In this document: piece after piece, positions 1-8,600 of the stretch | Numbering within the stretch: the first letter of the stretch is position 1 | Layout of the letters: each line of letters starts with the position of its first letter | Assembly: GCA_040755755.1 (NCBI GenBank) | Contig: JBFLZW010000013.1 | Span: 1-64,000 of the forward strand | Length of the DNA: 64,000 nucleotides | Direction: 5' to 3' | From: a bacterium | GTDB taxonomy: Bacteria > SZUA-182 > DTGQ01 | Program-made: the position numbers and the translations under genes | Notes under the pieces: model-generated | Database searches by the model: none | Seen by the model: only the letters and a program-made list of their open reading frames with translations | Told to the model about the DNA's origin: nothing

Positions 1-2
1 CT

Positions 3-221
3 AATATCGCCGAAGGGTTTAGGAAAAGCAGTAAGGTGGATAAAAAAAGATTCATGAATACAGCTCGAGGCTCACTTGAAGAATGCCGCTATTATTTGAT
101 CCTGTCAAAGGATCTTGGCTATGGGGAAACTGCTGGAAGCCTATTGCCGATCCATTCCGACTCCTGGCTCCTGACTCCTGACTCCTTTGCCCGAATTGGG
201 CTTTCAGGTTCACCTGGCTAG
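3..221 (+). pseudogene. four-helix-bundle protein (23S rRNA IVP family), partial and degenerate at the 3' end
   Basis: The frame is open from the window edge, so the gene starts outside. The first ~45 residues read NIAEGFRK, then a helix, then ARGSLEEC and a YYLILSKDLGY segment. This is the signature of the small four-helix-bundle family (23S rRNA intervening-sequence protein family, function unknown, usually about 115-125 aa). The conserved match stops near base 150. The remaining ~20 residues are encoded by the simple repeat of GACTCCT units, so the last helix is missing and the gene looks 3'-truncated. The family and the truncation are visible in the sequence; no function is claimed. Confidence 0.6.
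157..188. repeat. GACTCCT short tandem repeat
   Basis: Three to four near-perfect 7-bp units (GACTCCT, one variant GGCTCCT) run in tandem. The same motif on the same strand recurs at 23221-23246 upstream of ompH. Here it has replaced the 3' end of the four-helix-bundle gene. Confidence 0.6.
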
Positions 222-262
222 TTTTTTTCTGCCCATATAATACCGGAAACTTCAGTCAGGGG

Positions 263-320
263 TGGGGGAATTTTGCGTTGTCACAAACCCCTAAAATGGG
301 GGAATTTTAGATTATCACAA
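263..320. repeat. two 24-bp imperfect direct repeats downstream of the defence operon
   Basis: Repeat 1 (263-286) and repeat 2 (297-320) share TGGGGGAATTTT at one end and TCACAA at the other, with four mismatches in the middle, and are separated by 10 bp (period 34). They lie 50-100 bp beyond the 3' end of the eight-gene minus-strand operon. They could be a binding site or part of a weak terminator region. Two copies do not make a CRISPR array. Confidence 0.45.
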
Positions 321-370
321 TCACACCACCAGACCAAAAACAACTGGCCGCGTAATTATGGCGACCTGTA

Positions 371-3300
371 CTAAGATTCGCTCAATATCTGAGAAGCAAG
401 CTTAAGGAACTTTTTCTTGGCGGACTCAGGGAGAGCTTGAAATTTTTCGATGAGCCAGTCTAGGGCGAGCGTCTCAAGTCGTACCTCGATCTGTTTGATG
501 AGTTTGGCAAGGCGCTTTTCATGTTGTTCTGTAAGGACAGATGGCGGGTTGTTTGCTTTCGTGTGCAAACGGTTAGCATCGGGAGCGGGCATGGTTGCAA
601 TATCAGATGCCTCAGACTCGACGGCCTCAATCCAGGATAAGCTCGCTTGGTTACGTTGCTTGGTGATAATATCGACGAAGCTTCCAAATGTTTCATCTAC
701 TGGCCAAGGGATTTCCGCTTCGCCATAGGTAGCTTCGATTTCCTGCCGAAGTTTTTCTGCCCGCGAGTTGAATTCCTGCCAAGTTAAACCTTCATTTTGC
801 AATTGACGATAACACCCTTGATATGCCTGCAAGACGCTTCGAATAACACGGAAGTCATCAAGATCATCTTGGCAACCCTCGAATGCCCCTGTCAGTTCCT
901 CTACTTCGTCAATTAACCTCTCAAGTTCCTCGATGGACCTTAATTTTGCTAGCCAAATTCTCCGAGTGCGTGCCATTATTTCGGATTCAGCTTTTTTTAG
1001 CTTGTCCATGAACTCAGCAAGGTCTGAGCGAATTTCACTAAGCTCAACCATCTCAATCATCTCGGTTCGCCGAGACATCCCTTGTAGTTTGTTAGAAAAA
1101 TCTTTGCCAACTTCAAGATACCCCCGGATTTTTGCAATGCGGGGTATCCGGCAAGCGTCTCTATGTTGTTCGAGCCAGGACCGTACATCTCGGATCAGTT
1201 TTCGTGCGTCAGCGGCTGTTTCCGCATTGCGGATAAGTAAATTAGTGCGTGCCTCAAGCTCATTATACTGCTCATCAAGCCCAAGCCTTTTCAGGTTATT
1301 TCCTACTAAACGGAGCATCTTATGTTTAAAGTTGCCGATGGAATCGGGACTATCATCTTTCGGTGCCTGACGTGCCAGCCATGCAGGGAAGATTTGTATA
1401 ATTATCTGCCGAGCACGCTCAACAAGAGGCTGCAACTCCTCGGTTTGGTGCCGAGTCCAGAGCACCCCTTCCGAAGTCATACGTTCTATTAGCTCCATGA
1501 GTGAGACCGCTCCCCAACTGAGTATACTGATACTATCTTGTTTAAATCCTAATTCGAGCTTGTTGATCGCATCATTTTGAGCGCTATCCATTTTCTTAAG
1601 CTCAATTGAAGCAGCCTTTGCCAGCTCTTCCAAATGAAAGAAGCGGTAGTTCGATGCTGGAGGCACTGGAACCCGCTTTTTCAATTCCTCGGCTCGTTCC
1701 AGACAATTGGCACGGTCTAAATAGCTCTCCGCCTGCTCCCACTCATCGAGAAAGCTCTCCCATTCTGAAGAGGCTTCACCAATAAAAGCAAGGGCAACAT
1801 CCTTAAGGGCCATGAGATCGAGGAATTTGCTGCGAAATATTCTATCTTGAGAATCCATTACCCATTGAGAAACATCATATTGCTGGCCGTCACGAACTAT
1901 GGCAAGCTTCTCAACACGTGGTGCGACAAAGATCCCTAAAAGCAATCCTGCAGAAGCGATATTAGCGCCATAGGGTGGCAGGCAAAGCTGGCGCAGCTCA
2001 TTTCCAATGATGAATTGCTGCTGATTCGATTGAAGCGTATCGTCCCACTTCTCGGTAACGGCCCGTGCAACTGGATGTAATGGTCTCATCGACATAGCTC
2101 CGGACTTATGGAAAAATCCCCAATTGTCTCGCAAGACCGTTACCGCACGGTTCTTAACTTTTATCGGTTTAGCCATCACTGCATCATAATCAAGTTTCCC
2201 TCGCAGCAGTTCAATAGTGAGTTCCTGACAACTATCGGCAGCATTGCCTTTGGCTGTGCTGAAACCATCAAAAGGAAATGACAATGGTTTCTTGTAAATT
2301 CTTTTGAAAAGTTCAGTGCATGCAGGAACTAAACGATGCGCTTCTAACTCCTCACTCAATGAAGTAACATACTGCCGATTCTTGATCATTTCTTCAATTT
2401 GGTTTCGAATTCCCTGAAGCGTTTTCTCTTTATGCGCACCTATGAGGTTCCCGAACCGAGCGCGATCTTCATCGGTGATCGACTCCTCCAAAACTGCCAG
2501 TTCAGCCAAAGCTTGGCCCAATGTTCCATTTTCATCATAGAGGAGTAGGACCAATATGGGCAGCGCAGTAGTACCGTTTTCACGAGCTACATCGCTCTCA
2601 CGAGCCGCACTACGAAGCAGCCTTTTGGCCTCGGAAGCTGCCGCATCAGGATCATAGCTCTGGCCGACATAACAATAAATAATAGTTCCTCTTGGTTCGT
2701 CAACCGCTACGGCTTTTTCCCATCGATCTGTAGCGAATTTAATATGCGTTTGTAAAATTTCAAGATTCGATGTTATCCCTTGATAACGCCATTCCTTGGT
2801 AGTGATAGAGTTATCTTCAGCAAAATTGCTTTCTATATCCCCAAGCAGGTCGCACCACTCAGATGCTTTTCTTACAAAAAGCTTGGCTTTTCCGTCTTCG
2901 TCGAAAATACTCGCTACCCTTTGCCTGATGAACGCCAAAAACTGCGTCCGTGGTATGGCGTCGCCCAGGATATCAAAACTTTTAAAGCGATCATCCCAAT
3001 CGAGAACATTGTACTCCTCTTGGAGTTGAGTAGCTCCATCGCGTACCACAGGAAGCGATAACCCTGTGAGTGCAGCCAAGGCCATAACAGCCTCGTCACG
3101 GGAACCAACCTGCAATCCCATCTTGGAAGCCAGAACGACACCTCGAAGGATTCGTATGAGACGGTCCGGCAGTTGGGCACCATGTCGTGCATACACGGAT
3201 GAAAAAGCATGAGTAATAGATCCCTGCTGGCCAGTTTCCTCAGATGAAATGAATTCCTGCTGTAGTTCATCTGACCACAGATCAACCGGTGCTAAAGACC

Positions 3301-4696
3301 AATTCCCTTCATCACTGAGCGTGAAGCCTGGGGAATTTTGGAAGAAATCACCAAGTAAAGTCAGGGCAGACCGCTCCTGGAGATGCTTGCCTGCTGCCGC
3401 AAGATAAAACAAAAACCATGTTGCATAGGGAGATAGCGGCCAGCAACCTTTTCTGATCACGGTATGAAACTGTTCGGGATCGCTCCACAGCCTGTAATTA
3501 CGGGATTGTGGAAACCATGAATTGAGGTTATTTATTATTTCTTGTGATTTCCGGCGAGCTAACTCTCCATCAAACCATGAATCCAGCTTGTCTGGATCTT
3601 GCTTCTCCAGCAGATGAGCTATAAGCGTCTCCAGATTGGTGGAGAGATAAACTTTGCTGGCAGATTGATACCGTGTGACGTAGCGAAGAATTTCGTTTTT
3701 AAATTCCGGGGCAACTCGCTGTACATAAGCGTTAAGCTCAAATTGAATAAAACCCACAAAGCAAGCTGTGTCGGCATGCCCTTGAATCCCCTCAAACATG
3801 TCCTGAAGCACACCGCTTCCGGCAACCTGGCTGCGGACCGTTGCAAATTCAGTATATCGCCCAAATTCATCAAAAAGGATAAGAAGTCGTCGAAAAGGTT
3901 TGTCTACGCCGCAATACTCTCGTGCCACTACGTCAATCACATCTTGCACAGACTCGCCACCTAAAGCGCGGATTGGCATACCTTGTGAGGCGAAAAATTC
4001 ATGGACTTTAGCATAAACATGTTCGTCCTGCCTTTCGAGCGCGTTTAAAATGGCATCGCGATTTACTGTACCACACGCATCGAGAAGCTCTTTGATGATA
4101 GTGTCGCTCGACATGCGGATCAGAGTGGCAGCTTGCTTGAATCGTGGCCTCAGTTCGTCAAGCGGCCTCGTGTCCATGTTTCTGACTCTTATTTGCTGTA
4201 CCACTTGCCGAATTAACTCGGCTGTCAGATCGAAGCTCCCCATGCCGTTAAGCGCTACGATGAGGCAGGGATGGTTTGTTTCTCTCAGCATAGCACGGAT
4301 TTCACTGCCGATACCTGAATCAGCAACGTCGAGGGATGATAGGATATGCTCAGAAATGCCATTTGTCGGATTGGCGAGTAATACGGCAAGAGTAAGGGCT
4401 AAATGTGACTTGCCTGTTCCGTAACCTGCAATCGTCAAGGTGAAGGGCTGGTCCTCAAGTCCGCAACAGCGCCGAACAATTGCACGTATGAAGCTGGCAG
4501 TGTCTTGCAGTTGATGACCGTGAGTGCTCCCCACATCTACTTGAGTAACACCGTGGTACTTTGGTCCGTGGAAGATAAATGCTTCGGCAGCCGCGCGGCA
4601 CTTTTCTTCATCATTAAGAAACCAGTCAATATTTACAGCACCATGAAAGAGCCTATCACCTCGGAATTTAACTACATCCTGGACTTGTATTGGCAT
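371..4696 (-). CDS. large P-loop ATPase, last gene of the defence-like operon
   Basis: A 1441-aa protein with Walker A GYGTGKS at residues 91-97 and a Walker B-like LLILFDEFGRY with D276/E277. This is the layout of the very large AAA-type ATPases found in BREX (BrxC/PglY-like) and similar defence islands. The remaining ~1100 residues are largely helical and contain likely coiled coil near residues 1150-1350; I see no nuclease or methylase motif. It is preceded by a DUF4007-like gene with a 55-bp gap, mirroring the DUF4007/1144-aa ATPase pair at the other end of the operon. I infer an energy-dependent DNA- or complex-remodelling role in a modification/restriction system. The ATPase assignment is strong; the exact family is uncertain. 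Confidence 0.8.
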   Translation of the reverse strand: MPIQVQDVVKFRGDRLFHGAVNIDWFLNDEEKCRAAAEAFIFHGPKYHGVTQVDVGSTHGHQLQDTASFIRAIVRRCCGLEDQPFTLTIAGYGTGKSHLALTLAVLLANPTNGISEHILSSLDVADSGIGSEIRAMLRETNHPCLIVALNGMGSFDLTAELIRQVVQQIRVRNMDTRPLDELRPRFKQAATLIRMSSDTIIKELLDACGTVNRDAILNALERQDEHVYAKVHEFFASQGMPIRALGGESVQDVIDVVAREYCGVDKPFRRLLILFDEFGRYTEFATVRSQVAGSGVLQDMFEGIQGHADTACFVGFIQFELNAYVQRVAPEFKNEILRYVTRYQSASKVYLSTNLETLIAHLLEKQDPDKLDSWFDGELARRKSQEIINNLNSWFPQSRNYRLWSDPEQFHTVIRKGCWPLSPYATWFLFYLAAAGKHLQERSALTLLGDFFQNSPGFTLSDEGNWSLAPVDLWSDELQQEFISSEETGQQGSITHAFSSVYARHGAQLPDRLIRILRGVVLASKMGLQVGSRDEAVMALAALTGLSLPVVRDGATQLQEEYNVLDWDDRFKSFDILGDAIPRTQFLAFIRQRVASIFDEDGKAKLFVRKASEWCDLLGDIESNFAEDNSITTKEWRYQGITSNLEILQTHIKFATDRWEKAVAVDEPRGTIIYCYVGQSYDPDAAASEAKRLLRSAARESDVARENGTTALPILVLLLYDENGTLGQALAELAVLEESITDEDRARFGNLIGAHKEKTLQGIRNQIEEMIKNRQYVTSLSEELEAHRLVPACTELFKRIYKKPLSFPFDGFSTAKGNAADSCQELTIELLRGKLDYDAVMAKPIKVKNRAVTVLRDNWGFFHKSGAMSMRPLHPVARAVTEKWDDTLQSNQQQFIIGNELRQLCLPPYGANIASAGLLLGIFVAPRVEKLAIVRDGQQYDVSQWVMDSQDRIFRSKFLDLMALKDVALAFIGEASSEWESFLDEWEQAESYLDRANCLERAEELKKRVPVPPASNYRFFHLEELAKAASIELKKMDSAQNDAINKLELGFKQDSISILSWGAVSLMELIERMTSEGVLWTRHQTEELQPLVERARQIIIQIFPAWLARQAPKDDSPDSIGNFKHKMLRLVGNNLKRLGLDEQYNELEARTNLLIRNAETAADARKLIRDVRSWLEQHRDACRIPRIAKIRGYLEVGKDFSNKLQGMSRRTEMIEMVELSEIRSDLAEFMDKLKKAESEIMARTRRIWLAKLRSIEELERLIDEVEELTGAFEGCQDDLDDFRVIRSVLQAYQGCYRQLQNEGLTWQEFNSRAEKLRQEIEATYGEAEIPWPVDETFGSFVDIITKQRNQASLSWIEAVESEASDIATMPAPDANRLHTKANNPPSVLTEQHEKRLAKLIKQIEVRLETLALDWLIEKFQALPESAKKKFLKLASQILSES

Positions 4697-4751
4697 TACC
4701 TAAGCCTTCTTTTTATAAGAATCTGACATCAAGTAGTCTTTATATCAGATG

Positions 4752-5606
4752 TTATATCAGGTCGTTGTAGATTCGACACCACATCTCCTCAGCAGTAGCT
4801 TTTCGCCGCAAAATCCACGGATCCATGTGCCGGTCTACCTCAATGATTCCCTTCCGTTCAATCAAATAAAGAACACGTTGCACATTGGAAATATCCCAGC
4901 CGGGTATCGTACGCCAGCCAGCTTTCGCGTCCAATTCAGTAACCGTTACCTGACCAACCTTGGGGAAGTGTTCATCCATAAGCTGGAGCATCCAGGCACC
5001 ATATGCGAAACCAAACTCATCAGCAGTCGGCGCCTGTTGCCGGGAAATGATATCGTTATTATCCGACGATAATACACCGCAATTTTTGAAAGACGCTTCG
5101 TCCTCATACATTCTTACGAGAGGGCCGATCAGACCACTTTGCTGAGTACTGTAAACAAGAGCTAGATATTCTGCGAGTTTTTCTCTTGGGAAACTCATGC
5201 CTAATGCCTGGGTGCCATCAAAAAATGCATAATACCAGACGTCAGCGCCCATCAGTGGTCCGCAGAGGTTAAAATGAGCAATCCACTGAGTTACCCGCTC
5301 TTTCAGGTATGGATCTTCCAGAAGGACAATACGCCCAAACGGTGTCAATTCTGGCCGTTTAATACCTGGCTGCTCCCCTCCTGCCAGCCTCACTAAACCC
5401 ATGCCTCGGCAGTAATCCAAAATGGCAGGCACTTTGCCGCTGGAAACTCCCGTTGGGATACCCGTCACTGCCGATATCTCCTGATAATCTCCTGCCTTCC
5501 CAGAAGCAGCATACCGCAACATCGCATGGATATACTGTCGTTCTGGGATAAATGTCTTGTGAAAGTTACGCGGCAATCGCGTTGGCGTCTGACTTGCTTT
5601 AGACAC
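4752..5606 (-). CDS. second DUF4007-like protein
   Basis: A 284-aa protein starting with GTG behind a good ribosome site (GAGGAG about 5 nt upstream). Residues 10-110 look like a winged-helix region (FHKTFIPERQY, then TGIPTGVSSGK, then LTPFGRIV), followed by a conserved-looking DPYLKERVTQWIAHFNLCGP segment and a WYYAFF motif. This arrangement parallels the 329-aa DUF4007 protein at 19239-20228, and I read both as members of the same family. DUF4007 proteins have no established biochemical function but occur beside PAPS-reductase-like genes in defence islands. It lies 38 bp after the 1770-aa nuclease-translocase and 55 bp before the 1441-aa ATPase, so it probably acts as that ATPase's partner. 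Confidence 0.65.
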   Translation of the reverse strand: MSKASQTPTRLPRNFHKTFIPERQYIHAMLRYAASGKAGDYQEISAVTGIPTGVSSGKVPAILDYCRGMGLVRLAGGEQPGIKRPELTPFGRIVLLEDPYLKERVTQWIAHFNLCGPLMGADVWYYAFFDGTQALGMSFPREKLAEYLALVYSTQQSGLIGPLVRMYEDEASFKNCGVLSSDNNDIISRQQAPTADEFGFAYGAWMLQLMDEHFPKVGQVTVTELDAKAGWRTIPGWDISNVQRVLYLIERKGIIEVDRHMDPWILRRKATAEEMWCRIYNDLI

Positions 5607-5644
5607 TATCGCTCCTCTTAGGCATTAACGCTTCGCTCCGATGC

Positions 5645-8600
5645 TTAGATATTACTGCTCCGCTCCGATAAAGAGGTAATCCGGATCCTGAAGGGTTTAG
5701 CCTCCAGTTTTCCTGTTGCCTCATTCAGACTGGGACCGAGCGAGTAGCATTCTCCCTTTTCGAGTGATGTCAGATGGTTCATCCAGATATCGGCTTTTTC
5801 GTTCGTTGAAATAGCGATGATGTCCGCATATGTCCGGACTTCAGTGTCCGCTGGCCGGAAAAACAGCTTATGAGCTGCATTAAAGAGTCGATCGCGCTCG
5901 TCCTTCTGTAAATTACTCATAATCTGGGTGGCAAGGATGAGGGAGAAGCCGAACTTGCGACCTTCACGCAGAAGCTTAGCCAATGGGCTTTCCTCCCGGT
6001 GGTCCAGATTTTGCACTTCGTCTAGTACCACTACCCGTGGACAATCTTTTGTTCCACGTCCACGGTAAAACCAGAAAAGATCAATAAGTGAAAATTCCGT
6101 AATCAGCCGTGCTGCATCTGGTAGAAAGCCTGCAAGCTGAATCACGTGACAGCGTTGTTGCGAGTCATTAAACAACCTCTCCCAGCTTTCCGGATCTTCC
6201 ACACCGAATGGGTTTTGATCTACGAAGGGGAGAATTTTACTAATAACGCTTCTTGCAGATGAACCAATAGAACCTTTCTCTTTAGATATCTCTTCCAAAT
6301 AGGGGATAAGGTCAGTTAAAGTCATTCCTGCTTCTCCAGATGCAGTTATTCCGCGTTTCACTGCTTGGTACAGGGCTGACTTCTGCTGATCGCCAAAACT
6401 GTATACTTCCCCAAAAACACCGCTGATACGCTGGGCCGTGTTAGCATCTCCTTCAGAAATAGATTCTCCATTGATCACCTCGACCTGCTGTTGCCGGAAG
6501 GGATTGATAGAGAGAGGTTTCTTGCGAACAACATGCTGGACAGGCTGAAGAAACGCTTTAAATTCCTCCTCAAGTTGATTGTCGAAAAAACCATTTGTAT
6601 AGTCCACAATGAGCGAGTTTTGCCCGCATCGGCCAAGCTCGTATAGGAGACATTGAATCGTGTAGGTCTTGCCCATCCCGGAAGTGCCAAAAACAAGCAT
6701 GTGCCGGTTAGTCAATTCCTTATGACCGAATTCCCAGTAAACAGGCCGAGAGCCTTTCGACGTCGTACCCAAAAGGATTCTATCGGGTATCTTGATTTCC
6801 ATAGGTGGTAGCGTGCGCTGCTGCTGCCCTACATCCCCCTCTTCATCTGGGGGCTGCATCAAAGGCACATTTGACTCTTCATGGTCAAACTCAATGCATG
6901 AGGCACTCGGTTCGATACTTTCCTTTTCTTCGCCATCTTTGGGCATTATCGGCAGCTCAGGAATTATGGTGGCATCGAATTGGATAGGGCTTCCTTCCCA
7001 AGGAAAGGCACTTGCAGCCTTAGCTGTGCACAAGGTCCGTACATAAGTACTCCCGGCAGACACTACGTTTATTCCTAATTCCTGTTCCTCAAAAGCATAT
7101 GGCCACACATCATTGAGTGACAAATTTGCGCCGGCATGGTCTGTCCAGAAAAAAATGGCAGCGGCACGCCATTCGATATCATAATCTCCTTCGGCAAGAC
7201 GTTCTAAAGCGGTCAAAACCCGCCGCTCCTGGTCACGCCTGGTGATTTCTGCTTTGCTGGCAATTAGCCGGTGAATTTGCAGCCACCAATACCGTTGATC
7301 TGGACGATCGTCTTCAATACTTCTGTTGTTAAGTCGTGGTGTGAATACGGCTATTAAGTGACGCAGCCCGTTCTCAAGCTGCTGTTGCGATTTATCTTTA
7401 TGCGTATCTGCCATCTTGGCCAATTTGCATTCAATCAGCCGAAGATCAAGGTGAAACCGACCATCGTCGCCTACACGGGCTATAATCCATAGGAGATCCG
7501 GACGAGTATCACTGTCTGCTGAATCAAACCAGTGCCGATAAGCATCCAATGACACGAGCTGGTCGCACAATGCATCTCCACCTGCGGATAGGATTTTGCG
7601 GGTGAGTGCATAGGCCATGAAATCACGAATGTAATGGCCGACACCAGTAGCGCGCACTAACGAGAGCCCTGACAACCGACGGGACTCTGCAAGGACTCCT
7701 TTAGCTACACTCTCATAAACGTCGGCAGACCAACCACTATAAACTTCTCTGATAGAAGCCGTGAGACGGTACAAAACATCCGCTAGGCTGAACTGTTCAG
7801 TAGAAATTGTGTAGTTCGCCTCGCCATGAGATCCGACCCCAGAACCAAAGCCGATAATCTCACGTTCTTCCAGCGTATCACTATGCTTCTGGTAAATCAA
7901 TTGCTCATCTATGCTTGGATCAATACAAACAACCCATTCAGCTCGCTGGTGAAGCTTATCAACAACTCCCTCCCACGGTTTGTAATCACCAAACCCGAGC
8001 ACAACATGGTGTGTGTTTTGTTGCGTCTCTTGATTTTTCAGACGGGCCATCAATTCTGCGTGTCGTGTAGTAATATGAAATTGTCGGTTACTCAATATAC
8101 GTGCCCGCTGGAATTTCCTGCCAGGGTCCCTGACCGCGCAGAATGACTTTTCGAGAATAGGAAATTTAAGTGTACGAGAGGTCACCACATAAGGCTCGAC
8201 ACGTTTAAAATCGTTCTCCTGTTCACCAGCTCCAATAAACCTATTCAGTATGGCGATATCAACCTCAAGTCCTTCATCAATTAGCTTCCGAAATTGATGA
8301 TAATAATCCTGATGGGAAACAAGCCGGTGGGCAACAGACAAGTGGCTGTACTGGTAGTGAGCGAGTGATCCCAGCGTCTCAGATGCTTCCCATCTCTCTT
8401 TCCACTGGTTGATCCATCGGGAAACACAGGCATCGTCGCTCGATTCAGTGAATATGGTCACTGACATTGTATACTTATGGGGTTTGGTTAAGTTATCCTC
8501 ATAGACCTCACTATAGACCTCACTCAAAAACTGATCTACGGCTGCGATTATCGGCTGAATGTCCTGGTTTTGGTAGATCGCGATACTCAACCCATCATCA

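Noticed and set aside
263-320. Possible CRISPR repeat-spacer start
   Set aside because: Only two imperfect repeats with a 10-bp spacer and no cas gene nearby.
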